Positions 1 to 9,147 are shown, counted from the stretch's first letter. The stretch is DNA of 51,950 bases from Scybalomonas sp905214925 (GCA_905214925.1 CAJMOB010000025.1:1-51950), one strand, 5' to 3'. Notes: generated by a model from the letters alone, not told the origin. Program-made: numbers and translations.

Positions 1-2
1 TA

Positions 3-1139
3 AAATGTTTCCGTGATGAAGATTTAAGAGCGGATCGTCAGCCAGAATTTACACAGATCGATATGGAATTATCCTTTGTGGATGTAGATGATGTTATTGA
101 TGTTAATGAAAGACTTCTTGCAAAATTATTTAAAGAAGTATTAGATGTGGAAATCAGTCTTCCAATTCAGAGAATGACATGGCAAGAAGCGATGGATCGT
201 TTTGGTTCTGATAAGCCAGATACTCGTTTTGGTATGGAACTTGTTAACGTATCCGATGTTGTAAAAGATTGTGAATTTGTTGTATTTAAATCTGCTTTAG
301 AAAATGGTGGCAGCGTTCGTGGTATTAATGCAAAAGGAAATGGCAATATGCCACGTAAGAAAATTGATGCTCTCGTTGAATTTGCAAAAACATATGGAGC
401 AAAAGGGCTTGCCTATATTGCAATTAATGAAGATGGTACGGTAAAATCTTCTTTTGCAAAATTTATGAAAGAAGAAGAGATGACAGCTCTTATTCAGGCA
501 ATGGGTGGAGAAAATGGAGACTTACTTCTTTTTGCTGCCGATAAAAATCAAGTTGTTTGGGATGTATTAGGGGCTCTTCGTCTTGAAATTGCAAAACAGA
601 TGGATATTCTTGATAAGAACCAATATAATTTCTTATGGGTAACAGAGTTCCCACTTCTTGAGTGGTCAGAAGAACAAAATCGTTACACAGCAATGCACCA
701 TCCATTTACAATGCCAATGGAAGAAGATCTTCCTTACCTCGAAACAGAGCCAGGAAGAGTTCGTGCAAAGGCATATGATATTGTATTAAACGGTACCGAA
801 ATCGGTGGCGGAAGTGTTCGTATTTTCCAAGATGATGTACAGGAAAAAATGTTTGAAGCTCTTGGATTTACAAAAGAAGAGGCATACGAACGCTTTGGAT
901 TCTTATTAGATGCATTCAAATATGGAGTGCCACCACATGCAGGACTAGCTTATGGTCTCGATCGTCTTGTTATGCTTATGGCAAAAGAAGATAGTATTCG
1001 TGACGTTATTGCCTTCCCTAAAGTAAAAGATGCTTCTTGTTTAATGACAGATGCACCAAATGTAGTTGATGCAAAACAGCTAGATGAATTAGCGCTTTCT
1101 ATTAATCAAGCGATGATAAAAGAAACAGAAGAAGAATAA
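3..1139 (+). CDS. aspS: Aspartyl-tRNA synthetase, C-terminal part (5' end outside window)
   Basis: Charges tRNA-Asp with aspartate in the cytoplasm. The open frame runs in from the left edge; the first in-window residues read KCFRDEDLRADRQPEFTQID, the class II motif 2 region of bacterial AspRS, so the ATG at 63 is internal and not the start. The bacterial-type GAD insertion domain follows, then class II motif 3 near the C-terminus (GLAYGLDRLVMLM). The last residues (AFPKVKDASCLMTDAP) are typical of bacterial AspRS. About 379 codons are visible of a protein normally near 590 residues. A strong terminator follows directly, so aspS ends its transcript here. Identification is firm; whether the enzyme is discriminating or non-discriminating cannot be judged from this fragment. 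Confidence 0.97.
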   Translation, partial: KCFRDEDLRADRQPEFTQIDMELSFVDVDDVIDVNERLLAKLFKEVLDVEISLPIQRMTWQEAMDRFGSDKPDTRFGMELVNVSDVVKDCEFVVFKSALENGGSVRGINAKGNGNMPRKKIDALVEFAKTYGAKGLAYIAINEDGTVKSSFAKFMKEEEMTALIQAMGGENGDLLLFAADKNQVVWDVLGALRLEIAKQMDILDKNQYNFLWVTEFPLLEWSEEQNRYTAMHHPFTMPMEEDLPYLETEPGRVRAKAYDIVLNGTEIGGGSVRIFQDDVQEKMFEALGFTKEEAYERFGFLLDAFKYGVPPHAGLAYGLDRLVMLMAKEDSIRDVIAFPKVKDASCLMTDAPNVVDAKQLDELALSINQAMIKETEEE

Positions 1140-1146
1140 GGAAAAG

Positions 1147-1190
1147 AAGTCTTTATAGATAGTCAAAAACTATCTATAAAGGCTTTTTTT
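1147..1190 (+). terminator. Rho-independent terminator after aspS
   Basis: Inverted repeat with arms 1147-1162 and 1170-1185 (12 perfect pairs plus a few more with one wobble), a 7-nt loop, then a run of T. It lies 7 bases after the aspS stop codon. Confidence 0.93.
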
Positions 1191-1548
1191 ATGTTCTAGG
1201 AAATTCTTCCCTGGCGGTAGAGTATGCATCGCTAAAAGTAACTTAAAGTCGCCAAGAGTGTGCAAAGCACACTTTGTTCTTTATAGGAAAGTTATGAAAC
1301 ATAGTGCTCTTTATAATTAGCAAGAAAAGTTAGAAATATAGAAATAACGAAATTATTACGAAAAATAAAATCAATTATTACAACTTTAAAAAGTTTTTAG
1401 ATAGTATGGAAAAAAATAGGGATTTATGGTAGAATATGACTGTTATAATTAATGAAGAGAAGTAGGATGATAATAAGGGACTAAGAATCCTACTTTCGAT
1501 GTAAGAGGTAGTGCAAAATACGGAAACTATTTTATAACATGAGGAGGA
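1191..1548 (+). other. Intergenic region with hairpins and a promoter
   Basis: No convincing gene is seen. A small hairpin (AGTGTGC-AAA-GCACACT) lies near 1257-1273. An extended -10 element (TGG then TAGAAT, 1430-1435) ends an A/T-rich stretch and is the likely start of the following lipoprotein transcript. The leader then forms a 9-bp hairpin (arms 1460-1468 and 1487-1495) ahead of the ribosome site. The hairpin has no T-run, so it is not a terminator. Confidence 0.5.
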
Positions 1549-1554
1549 ATGTGT

Positions 1555-2499
1555 ATGAGAAAAATTAAAAAATTAAGTGCATTATTGTTATCAGGTATTC
1601 TTATGTTGTCAACAGTTGCTTGTGGTGGAACATCCGAAAAAAATGGCGGGAATGATACAAGTACATCAAAGATGACAGTAGAAGAAAGGCTTGCAGATTC
1701 TCAGAAAAAGATGGCGGGAATCAAAAGTGCCCATATGACAATGGATATGACACTGGGAATGAAATTGGCCATTGAAGGTGAAGATCCACAAGAAGCAACG
1801 ATGAAAACAACGAGTGAAATTGATATGATAAGCAATCCAGTCAAGGCTAAAATATCGATGACGATGGATTTAGGGGGCTTGTTAGCAGCAGAGGGAGAAA
1901 CTACAAATTCTGAAGAAGCAAAACAAACCATTGAGACATATATGGAAGAAGTCGATGGAAAATATTTAATGTATACAGGAGCGGAAGGACAATGGATAAA
2001 ACAGGAAGTGGATGTCTCTTCTTTAAAACAATATGATCCAGAAGAGTCTGCTGCTTTATATTTAAAAAGTCTTTCTGATGTAAAAGAAGTTGGTACAGAA
2101 GAAATCAATGGAGAAAATACAACAAAAATTGAAGGGGTTGTAAAAGGCGATGCCATTAAGGAAATATTAGATGCTTCTGGTGTTGGTAATTCTTTAACTC
2201 AGATGACAGGGCTTTCACAAGAAGAAATTGATTCGTTGTTTAAAGACTTAGAAGATTTTAAAATGACAGTATGGTTAAATGATGATAACTATATGGTAAA
2301 AGTAGAAGAAGACCTGTTAGATATGTTAAATACTATGATGAAAAACATATTAAAGGATTCTGGACAAGAAGATGCGCTTACTTTTACAGCATTTGAAACA
2401 AGTATGATTTATAATAATTTTGACAAAGTAGAAGATTTTACAATTCCAGAGGAAGCGAAAAATGGAACTGATATTTCTGCTACAACAACAGCGGAATAG
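1555..2499 (+). CDS. Secreted lipoprotein, LolA/LppX-like (DUF6612-like)
   Basis: Predicted membrane-anchored extracellular lipoprotein. The N-terminus is basic, then hydrophobic, then a lipobox (STVAC), followed by a Ser/Thr/Gly-rich linker. The mature part is about 290 acidic residues with repeated MTMDM-like stretches, consistent with the curved beta-sheet lipoprotein family seen in Firmicutes, recalled as DUF6612. I chose ATG 1555 because AGGAGG at 1542-1547 is 7 nt upstream of it; the ATG at 1549 is only one base from that site. The gene stands alone between two terminators. Its function is unknown; carrying or sensing a hydrophobic ligand in the envelope is an inference from the fold. 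Confidence 0.8.
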   Translation: MRKIKKLSALLLSGILMLSTVACGGTSEKNGGNDTSTSKMTVEERLADSQKKMAGIKSAHMTMDMTLGMKLAIEGEDPQEATMKTTSEIDMISNPVKAKISMTMDLGGLLAAEGETTNSEEAKQTIETYMEEVDGKYLMYTGAEGQWIKQEVDVSSLKQYDPEESAALYLKSLSDVKEVGTEEINGENTTKIEGVVKGDAIKEILDASGVGNSLTQMTGLSQEEIDSLFKDLEDFKMTVWLNDDNYMVKVEEDLLDMLNTMMKNILKDSGQEDALTFTAFETSMIYNNFDKVEDFTIPEEAKNGTDISATTTAE

Positions 2500-2521
2500 A
2501 AATGAAATAATAAATTTTTAT

Positions 2522-2559
2522 AGGAGTAACACAGAGTCATTTGTGTTACTCCTTTTTTT
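2522..2559 (+). terminator. Terminator after the lipoprotein gene
   Basis: Arms 2522-2533 and 2542-2553 form a perfect 12-bp stem with an 8-nt loop, followed by seven T. Confidence 0.93.
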
Positions 2560-2648
2560 ATTTCATAAGAAATACATTGTTACATTAATTTGTGAAAGTA
2601 TTGCTTTCCTATGAAATAAAAAAGCACTACGTGCGAAGGATGTGCAGC

Positions 2649-2678
2649 TTGCGTGAAAGGCATAAGTCAAGCAGAAAT
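2649..2678. repeat. Dispersed intergenic repeat, copy A
   Basis: This 30-base stretch matches 27 of 30 bases at 37272-37301. Both copies lie in noncoding DNA past a terminator and are GC-richer than their surroundings. No ORF explains it. Confidence 0.5.
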
Positions 2679-2769
2679 GCCCCCTCATGAATAGAAAGAG
2701 AAACATTATAAAAAATGTAAGATACACTTTATCGATGGTTTCAATACTATAAATAGAAGGGGCGATGGA

Positions 2770-3573
2770 TTAAAATAAAAAAGGAATGGACACTAGCTGG
2801 TTAAATATGTCGGGAAGATAGGAGTTAGAAATAGGAAAAGTAGCGTCATCAGGGACAGTTTCAATGGTAAAAGCAGGTTTTTTTAACGTTTCTGCAAAAT
2901 ATTGAACGGTATTGCCACCAGAGTCGTTGGGATTGATTTCAAGTTCAGGAGGGTAGAGCTCATATCCTGTAATAGAAGAGAGTAGGTTTGCGATTTTTTC
3001 TTGGGTTTGATTATAAGAGGATGGCATGGTGTTTCGATAATAATAAATGCCTTCTCCTCTAGAATGGATATCAAAATAAAGATGAGGATTGTGAAGATGG
3101 AACTGTTGTATGAGCATTTTTGTTTCCACTTCACTGGCAGGCATATCTTCTTTCCATTTCTTTTTCCAAAGTTTACAAGGGAAATTACGGTTTAAATCAA
3201 TATCATTTCCGTTATTTTTAAAAGTCACTTCTGTTAGAGAACGAAAATAACCATCGGGATTTACCATAGGAATAAAGAGAATCCGATGGGAGGAAAACCA
3301 ATCGGCATTGCAGGTGAGATGGGCACAGTAGTAATTGAGCATGGCAAGGAGTGCAAAAGAGTTAATAGCTTCTCTTCCATGGACGCCAGCCGTCATTAAA
3401 ATGCAAAAGTCACCAGAGCCGAGCTCATAAGAAAAAATAGGATTGTTGTAATAACTTGTTCCAATTTGTTCTTTTTTATAAAAATTAGATGGTAACTCAT
3501 AGGAAGAAATCGCTTCTTCTATAAAATTTTGATACTTTGTATAAGGAGATTGTAAATAATTAGAGAAGTTCAT
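2770..3573 (-). CDS. M14 family zinc carboxypeptidase
   Basis: Metallopeptidase that removes C-terminal residues; many bacterial members cut the stem peptides of peptidoglycan. The zinc site is complete: HGRE (His65, Glu68) and DIHS (His170). The substrate-carboxylate motif DLNRNFP (Arg129) and a catalytic Glu in FTIET (Glu239) are also present. The 267 residues correspond to the catalytic domain alone, with no visible signal peptide or cell-wall-binding domain, so it may act in the cytoplasm or leave by another route. It is the only minus-strand gene in this part. Gamma-D-Glu-diamino-acid peptidase activity is plausible but not shown by the sequence. Confidence 0.9.
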   Translation of the reverse strand: MNFSNYLQSPYTKYQNFIEEAISSYELPSNFYKKEQIGTSYYNNPIFSYELGSGDFCILMTAGVHGREAINSFALLAMLNYYCAHLTCNADWFSSHRILFIPMVNPDGYFRSLTEVTFKNNGNDIDLNRNFPCKLWKKKWKEDMPASEVETKMLIQQFHLHNPHLYFDIHSRGEGIYYYRNTMPSSYNQTQEKIANLLSSITGYELYPPELEINPNDSGGNTVQYFAETLKKPAFTIETVPDDATFPISNSYLPDIFNQLVSIPFLF

Positions 3574-3656
3574 GATTTACACATAACTTTTTTTTAAAAT
3601 GTATGGCAAAAGCGAGAAAAATATACTATAGAAAATTTATTTCTAGGGGGATTGCG

Positions 3657-3685
3657 TTGACGAATAGAACAATCTTTGATAGAAT
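3657..3685 (+). promoter_or_regulatory. Sigma-A type promoter for transketolase genes
   Basis: TTGACG (3657-3662), a 17-base spacer, then TAGAAT (3680-3685). It lies about 60 bases upstream of the transketolase start. Confidence 0.75.
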
Positions 3686-3746
3686 TATAAATTAGTGGTA
3701 GTATGCAAAAAACACAACGAAATAGATGATAAAGGTGGTAAAAAAA

Positions 3747-4583
3747 ATGGACAAAATGCAACTTCAGATCGTTGCCAACAAAATCCGTAAAGGGATTATT
3801 GAAGGCGTACACAGTGCAAAAGCAGGACATCCAGGTGGATCTTTATCCTCAGCAGATATTTTCGCATATCTTTATTTTGAGGAATTAAACATCGACCCTC
3901 AGAATCCAAAGAAAGCAGATCGTGACCGTTTCGTACTTTCTAAAGGTCATGTTGCTCCAGGATACTATGCGACATTAGCAAACAGAGGATTTTTCCCAGT
4001 GGAAGATTTAAAAACACTTCGTCATATTGGTTCTTATTTACAAGGACATCCAGATATGAAACACATTCCAGGTGTTGATATGTCTAGTGGTTCCTTAGGA
4101 CAGGGAGTATCTGCTGCAGTAGGTATGGCAGTAAATGCAAAATTAGACAAAGCAGATTACCGTGTATATACATTACTTGGTGATGGTGAAATTCAAGAAG
4201 GACAAGTTTGGGAAGCCGCAATGTTTGCTGGTGCAAAGAAATTAGATAACATGGTTTGGATCGTAGATAACAATGGTCTTCAAATTGATGGAAATATTGA
4301 AGATGTTTGTTCTCCATATCCAATTGATGAGAAATTCAAAGCATTTAATTTCAATGTAATCAATATTGATGGACATAATCTTGATGAAATTGATGCAGCA
4401 TTTAAAGCAGCAAAAGAATGTAAAGGAATGCCAACAGTGATTGTAGCAAAAACAATTAAAGGAAAAGGTGTTTCCTTCATGGAAAATAAAGCATCTTGGC
4501 ATGGAGTTGCTCCAAACGATGAACAATATGCAATTGCAATGGAAGAATTAGAAAAGGAAGGTACAGCATTATGTCAGAAGTAA
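3747..4583 (+). CDS. tktA: Transketolase, N-terminal (thiamine diphosphate-binding) subunit
   Basis: With the next gene it makes a split transketolase that moves two-carbon units in the non-oxidative pentose phosphate pathway. Visible motifs are AGHPGGSLS, KGHVAPGYYA and the thiamine diphosphate motif beginning GDGEIQEGQVWEA and ending in DNN. The protein stops after this domain, as in the two-gene form common in clostridia and archaea. The start at 3747 is preferred over 3726 because an AAGGTGG site ends 8 nt before it. The 3' end overlaps the next ORF by 13 bases, which suggests translational coupling of the two subunits. Confidence 0.93.
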   Translation: MDKMQLQIVANKIRKGIIEGVHSAKAGHPGGSLSSADIFAYLYFEELNIDPQNPKKADRDRFVLSKGHVAPGYYATLANRGFFPVEDLKTLRHIGSYLQGHPDMKHIPGVDMSSGSLGQGVSAAVGMAVNAKLDKADYRVYTLLGDGEIQEGQVWEAAMFAGAKKLDNMVWIVDNNGLQIDGNIEDVCSPYPIDEKFKAFNFNVINIDGHNLDEIDAAFKAAKECKGMPTVIVAKTIKGKGVSFMENKASWHGVAPNDEQYAIAMEELEKEGTALCQK

Positions 4584-5512
4584 AGAAAATTGCTACGAGA
4601 GAAAGTTATGGAAATGCTCTTGTGGAATTAGGTAAAAAATATGATAACGTTGTTGTACTTGATGCGGACCTTGCAGGTGCAACAAAAACAGGAATTTTCC
4701 AAAAAGAGTTTCCAGAACGTCATATTGACTGTGGAATCGCAGAGGGCAACATGGTAGGGATTGGTGCTGGTTTAGCGGCATCTGGAAAAGTTCCATTTGT
4801 TAGTAGTTTTGCTATGTTCGCAGCAGGTCGTGCATTTGAACAAATCCGCAACTCTGTTGGATACCCACACTTAAATGTAAAAATTGGAGCGACTCATGCA
4901 GGAATTTCTGTAGGAGAAGATGGTGCGACTCATCAATGTAACGAAGATATCGCTTTAATGAGAACGATTCCAGGAATGGTTGTATTAAATCCATCCGATG
5001 ATATTGAAGCGAAAGCAGCAGTAGAAGCTGCTTACTTACATGATGGTCCTGTATACTTACGTTTTGGTCGTCTTGCAGCTCCAGTTATCAATACAAATGC
5101 AGATTATAAATTTGAAATTGGTAAAGGAATTGTTTTACGAGAAGGAAAAGATTTAACAATCGTTGCAACAGGTTTAATGGTATCAGAAGCATTAGCAGCA
5201 GCAGAAATGTTAGCAAAAGATGGCATTGAAGCGAAAGTTCTTAACATTCATACAATCAAACCATTAGATGAAGAGTTAATTATCTCAGCTGCAAAAGAAA
5301 CAGGAAAAGTAGTAACTGTAGAAGAACATTCTGTAATCGGTGGTTTAGGAAGTGCAGTTTGCGATGTATTAAGCGAAAAAGCTCCTACACCAGTTAAGAA
5401 AATCGGCGTATATGATCGTTTTGGCGAATCAGGCCCAGCAGTTAAATTATTAGAAAAATATGGTTTAACAGCAGATGGAATTTATACACAGATTAAAGAA
5501 TATTTAGCATAA
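4571..5512 (+). CDS. tktB: Transketolase, C-terminal (pyrimidine-binding) subunit
   Basis: Partner of the preceding subunit; it carries the pyrimidine-binding and C-terminal transketolase domains. Motifs include VLDADLAGATKT, DCGIAEGNMVG with the conserved Glu that activates thiamine diphosphate, the stretch beginning SFAMFAAGRAFEQIR, and a C-terminal domain with VEEHSVIGGLGSAV. The length of 313 residues is typical of the split form. It overlaps the upstream gene and ends before a terminator, so the pair is a two-gene operon. Because DXS-like proteins share these domains, the assignment rests on the split architecture and sequence flavour, but transketolase fits much better. Confidence 0.93.
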   Translation: MSEVKKIATRESYGNALVELGKKYDNVVVLDADLAGATKTGIFQKEFPERHIDCGIAEGNMVGIGAGLAASGKVPFVSSFAMFAAGRAFEQIRNSVGYPHLNVKIGATHAGISVGEDGATHQCNEDIALMRTIPGMVVLNPSDDIEAKAAVEAAYLHDGPVYLRFGRLAAPVINTNADYKFEIGKGIVLREGKDLTIVATGLMVSEALAAAEMLAKDGIEAKVLNIHTIKPLDEELIISAAKETGKVVTVEEHSVIGGLGSAVCDVLSEKAPTPVKKIGVYDRFGESGPAVKLLEKYGLTADGIYTQIKEYLA

Positions 5513-5558
5513 ACTATTTCAAAGCATTAAAAAAGAAAATTTTATGTGATAGTACTAA

Positions 5559-5609
5559 AACAGTCGGCATACATTCGTGAAAACACATAGTATGACGGCT
5601 GTTTTTTTA
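5559..5609 (+). terminator. Terminator after the transketolase operon
   Basis: Arms 5559-5572 and 5590-5603 pair over 14 positions with one mismatch and one wobble, a 17-nt loop, then seven T. Confidence 0.85.
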
Positions 5610-5617
5610 TTTACCCG

Positions 5618-5629
5618 AAGGCAACGAGT
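5618..5629. repeat. Short intergenic repeat word (copy C)
   Basis: AAGGCAACGAGT recurs exactly at 49154-49165. Both copies start within about 12 bases of a terminator T-run, in DNA that is GC-richer than its surroundings. Confidence 0.35.
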
Positions 5630-5728
5630 CATGCAAGAGCATTTATGGTCTTATATGACAATTGCTGGCGAACGTGAAAAACTCGCATAGCGTGTTTCTC
5701 ATCGTTTATGGGAAGGAGGGAAAGAGAA

Positions 5729-6016
5729 ATGAAAAGAGTGATTGTCGCTTGTGGAAGTGGAATTGCCGTTTCTCAAATAGTAGCGATGAAAGTGAGAAAG
5801 ATATTAAAAGAAGAAGGAATCAAAGCGGAAGTGCTTGCCATTCGAGTTCAAGATTTAACGAATTATATTTCTAATAGCGATGTTTATGTAAAGATTGTGG
5901 ATACAAAAGAAATCTATGAAATAGCTACTGTAGATGGCATCGCTTTTTTATTAGGAAAAAAGGAAAAAGAAGAAGAGGAAAGAAAGAAGTTAATACAACT
6001 ACTGAAAACGGAATAA
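5729..6016 (+). CDS. Orphan PTS system EIIB component, galactitol (Gat) type
   Basis: EIIB domains receive phosphate on a cysteine from EIIA and pass it to a sugar bound by EIIC. The start of this 95-residue protein, MKRVIVACGSGIAVSQ, has the P-loop with active-site Cys8 typical of GatB/SgcB-type EIIB. The start at 5729 has a GGAGGG site about 8 nt upstream; the ATG at 5708 has none. The tail is strongly charged (KKEKEEEERKK). No EIIA or EIIC gene is in this window: neighbours are transketolase and murE. It may pair with components elsewhere or act as a regulatory phosphocarrier (inference). Confidence 0.85.
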   Translation: MKRVIVACGSGIAVSQIVAMKVRKILKEEGIKAEVLAIRVQDLTNYISNSDVYVKIVDTKEIYEIATVDGIAFLLGKKEKEEEERKKLIQLLKTE

Positions 6017-6104
6017 AATATCTTAATAAAAAACATAATATGCAGATAAAATAATAGGAATTGCATAGTGTGAGGAGAGAGAATGTCTTATGATTATTTC
6101 ATCG

Positions 6105-6133
6105 TTGCATTCGTTTATTAAAAGAATTATAAT
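6105..6133 (+). promoter_or_regulatory. Promoter for murE-murF
   Basis: TTGCAT (6105-6110), a 17-base spacer, TATAAT (6128-6133). The murE start is 50 bases downstream with an AGGAGAG ribosome site. Confidence 0.7.
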
Positions 6134-6183
6134 AAAAAATAACGACTTCCATTTGGAAAAGTAGGAAAATAAAGGAGAGAATT

Positions 6184-7659
6184 ATGCAAGTAAAACAATT
6201 ATTAGTGCAAGTTCCATATGTATGTGTAAAAGGAAACGATGATATAGAAGTAAAGCATTTAGTATATGATTCTAGAAAAGTAGAAGAAGGAGATATTTTT
6301 GTTTGTCTTGTGGGAGCTGTTGTAGACGGCCATGATTTTATTCAAGACGTAATTCAAAAAGGGGCAAAAGCCATTGTAGTAGAGAAAGATGTGGAAGTAG
6401 AAGGAGATGTGACCGTTGTTAAAGTAGAAAATACAAGATATGCGTTAGCTTGTATGGCTGCAGAATACTTTGGACGCCCATATGAAAAATTAATTACAAT
6501 CGGAATCACTGGAACAAAAGGGAAGACAACAACTTCTTATATGATCCAAAAAATATTAGAGAGAGCTGGAAAGAAAGTTGGAGTAATTGGAACAATCGGA
6601 GTTGTGATTGGAGAGGAACATTATAAAACATCCAATACAACACCAGAGTCTTACGATGTTCAATATTACTTTAAAAAAATGGTGGAAGCTGGCTGTGAAT
6701 ATGTTGTGATGGAAGTTTCTTCCCAAGGATTAAAATATAATCGTGTTGCTGGTTTTACTTTTGATTATGGGATCTTTACAAATTTAACACCAGATCACAT
6801 TGGGCCAGCAGAGCATGATAGTTTAGAAGATTATATTCATGCAAAAAGCCTTTTATTTAGCAGATGTAAAAAAGGTATTTTAAATGGAGATGATCCTCAT
6901 ACGAAAGAAATGCTTGCAAATCATACTTGTGAAGTGGAAACCTTTGGCTTTCAAGAGGAAGATGACTATCGAGCTTCCGATATGCAATTATTATCTGCAC
7001 CAGGATTTTTAGGAGTTTCTTTCCATGTGGCAGGGAAAATGGAAGGAGAAGTAAAAGTAAATATTCCAGGACGTTTTAGTGTATATAATGCTCTTTCTGC
7101 GTTAGCACTATGCCATAATTTAGGAATTGAAGAAGAAGCGATTTTAACAGGGTTAAAAGAAATTCGCGTTCGTGGTCGTGTGGAAATTGTACCATATTCT
7201 GATGACTTTACCGTATTAATTGATTATGCTCATAATGCAGTGAGTACAGAAAGTTTACTTACAACATTAAAAGAATATCATCCAAAACGTCTTATCACTC
7301 TTTTTGGAGCTGGCGGAAACCGTGATAGAAATCGAAGATATGATATGGGAGAAATTTCAGGAAAGATTGCAGATTTCTCTATTATTACTTCCGACAATCC
7401 TAGATTTGAAAAGCCAGAAGCGATTATTGAAGATATTAAAGTGGGAGTGGAGCGTTCGAACGGAAAATATATTGCAATTACGGATCGAAGAGAAGCGATT
7501 CATTATGCATTAGATCATGGACAAAAAGGTGATATTATCGCTCTTTTAGGAAAAGGACATGAAGAGTATGTGGAAATTGAAGGGAAACGATATCATTTTA
7601 GTGAAGCAGAAGAAATTGAACGCTATCGAAAAGAAAAAGAAGAAAAGAAATCTCTTTAA
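6184..7659 (+). CDS. murE: UDP-MurNAc-L-Ala-D-Glu:meso-diaminopimelate ligase
   Basis: Cytoplasmic Mur ligase adding the third amino acid of the peptidoglycan stem peptide. Three domains are visible: the N-terminal uridine-binding part (YDSRKVEEGDIFVCL), the central ATPase with the P-loop GTKGKTTTS near residue 111, and the C-terminal domain with DNPR at residues 404-407. In characterised MurE enzymes the DNPR motif marks meso-diaminopimelate addition, whereas lysine-adding enzymes carry other residues there. The length of 491 residues is normal. It is followed 25 bases later by murF, forming a two-gene cell-wall operon, and there is a promoter at 6105-6133. Confidence 0.96.
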   Translation: MQVKQLLVQVPYVCVKGNDDIEVKHLVYDSRKVEEGDIFVCLVGAVVDGHDFIQDVIQKGAKAIVVEKDVEVEGDVTVVKVENTRYALACMAAEYFGRPYEKLITIGITGTKGKTTTSYMIQKILERAGKKVGVIGTIGVVIGEEHYKTSNTTPESYDVQYYFKKMVEAGCEYVVMEVSSQGLKYNRVAGFTFDYGIFTNLTPDHIGPAEHDSLEDYIHAKSLLFSRCKKGILNGDDPHTKEMLANHTCEVETFGFQEEDDYRASDMQLLSAPGFLGVSFHVAGKMEGEVKVNIPGRFSVYNALSALALCHNLGIEEEAILTGLKEIRVRGRVEIVPYSDDFTVLIDYAHNAVSTESLLTTLKEYHPKRLITLFGAGGNRDRNRRYDMGEISGKIADFSIITSDNPRFEKPEAIIEDIKVGVERSNGKYIAITDRREAIHYALDHGQKGDIIALLGKGHEEYVEIEGKRYHFSEAEEIERYRKEKEEKKSL

Positions 7660-7684
7660 TTTGTACGGAAAGGAAAATAAGAGA

Positions 7685-9043
7685 ATGAGATCGATTACAA
7701 TAAAACAAATTGTGGAAATCACGGGAGGAACACTTCTTTGTGGAAATGAGATGGAAACAATTAAGGATTTTTGCATTGATTCGAGAAAAATGGCAAAAGA
7801 TATGCTCTTTGTTCCTATTATCGGAGAGCGAGTGGATGGACATCAATTTATTGAAAGTGCATTAAAAAATGGTGGGGCTACTTTGACACAAAAGCATGAA
7901 GAAAAAGAAGATACTCATCCGTGGATACGAGTGGAAAATACGATAGAAGCGATGCAAAAAATAGCAAAATGGTATCGAATGCAAATGAAATTTCCTGTCG
8001 TTGCCATAACAGGAAGCGTTGGAAAAACAACAACAAGAGAGATGGTAACAAGAGCGTTAGAAGCGAAATATACAGTATTTCATACAGAAGGAAATTATAA
8101 TAGCCAAGCGGGAGTTCCTCTTACCATTGCCCGTATGACAGGAGAGGAAGAAGTGGCAGTATTAGAAGCTGGTATGAGTCAATTTGGCGAAATGAGTGCC
8201 TTAGAAGAAATGATTCGTCCAGATATTGCAGTATTTACGAATATTGGTGTGGCACATATTGAAAACCTTGGAACACAAGATAATATTTGTAAAGAAAAAA
8301 TGGAGTTAGCAAAACATATTACAGAAAAAGGTGCAATTGTTTTAAATGGAGATGATCCGATTTTAATGGCTCATAAAGGGCAACTAAAAGGAACGATTAT
8401 CACCTATGGAACAGGAAAAGACTGTGATTACCGTGCCACAAATATTCGCATTGAACAGGGTAAGACAAAGTTTACCTGTTCTTATAAGGGCGAAAGTTTT
8501 GAGATTACAATGGACGTCTTAGGGGAGCATAACGTATTAAATGCCCTTTCTGCTTTTGCGGTATCTGGATGGTTAGGAATACCAATGGAGCAAGTGTGTC
8601 ATCAGTTTGAAGCCTTTGAAGGAACTCGACAAAAAATATATTCATTAAAAGACTATACTATTATTGATGATACTTATAATGCCAGCCCAGATTCTATGAA
8701 AGCAAGCATTCGTGTTCTTTCCGAAATTCCTTGTAAAGGAAGAAGAATTGCAGTTCTTGCTGATATGTTAGAGCTAGGAGAAAAGGCGGAGCAGTATCAT
8801 CGAGAAGTAGGTGCGTTTTTGGCAGAAAATAACATTGAAGAGCTATATACATATGGTACATTATCCGACTATCTACTAGAGGAAGCAAAGAAAACAAAAT
8901 CTACAATAAAAGGAAAGTCTTTTATGGATCGAGAAGAGTTACTGAGCTTTTTAAAAGGCCATATACAAAAAGGTGATTGTATGTTATTAAAAGGTTCCAA
9001 TGGTATGAAGCTTTCTGAAATTTCAAAACAGTTGGTAGGATAA
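7685..9043 (+). CDS. murF: UDP-MurNAc-tripeptide:D-Ala-D-Ala ligase
   Basis: Completes the cytoplasmic peptidoglycan precursor by adding D-Ala-D-Ala. Features are the N-terminal motif DSRKMAKDMLFVPI, P-loop GSVGKTTT beginning at residue 110, EAGMSQFGEM, the HNVLNALSA motif and DDTYNASPDSM. The first residue is placed at ATG 7685; the open frame extends upstream to 7559 but that part overlaps murE and is Lys-rich noise. Length is 452 residues, as usual. It ends before a hairpin shared with the convergent yeiH-like gene. Confidence 0.95.
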   Translation: MRSITIKQIVEITGGTLLCGNEMETIKDFCIDSRKMAKDMLFVPIIGERVDGHQFIESALKNGGATLTQKHEEKEDTHPWIRVENTIEAMQKIAKWYRMQMKFPVVAITGSVGKTTTREMVTRALEAKYTVFHTEGNYNSQAGVPLTIARMTGEEEVAVLEAGMSQFGEMSALEEMIRPDIAVFTNIGVAHIENLGTQDNICKEKMELAKHITEKGAIVLNGDDPILMAHKGQLKGTIITYGTGKDCDYRATNIRIEQGKTKFTCSYKGESFEITMDVLGEHNVLNALSAFAVSGWLGIPMEQVCHQFEAFEGTRQKIYSLKDYTIIDDTYNASPDSMKASIRVLSEIPCKGRRIAVLADMLELGEKAEQYHREVGAFLAENNIEELYTYGTLSDYLLEEAKKTKSTIKGKSFMDREELLSFLKGHIQKGDCMLLKGSNGMKLSEISKQLVG

Positions 9044-9090
9044 CGAGAAGAAAAATAAAAAATAATATTTTTATAGATAGTATTAGTAAT

Positions 9091-9120
9091 TGGAGTGGAT
9101 TGTTTTTAAAATCCACTCCA
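9091..9120. terminator. Bidirectional hairpin between convergent murF and yeiH-like gene
   Basis: Perfect 11-bp stem (9091-9101 and 9110-9120) with an 8-nt loop. The T-tracts on either side are modest, so termination strength is uncertain. Confidence 0.65.
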
Positions 9121-9147
9121 GTGTATTTCTTATTCTTATTATTGGTT

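Noticed and set aside
3726..3746. Earlier in-frame start for the transketolase subunit
   Set aside because: The ATG at 3726 has no ribosome site and encodes extra residues before the family N-terminus; the AAGGTGG site serves ATG 3747.
6083..6121. 12-codon ORF with a good AGGAG site (MSYDYFIVAFVY) between the EIIB and murE genes
   Set aside because: It overlaps the -35 element of the murE promoter and has no codon run or terminator pairing that would make it a leader peptide.
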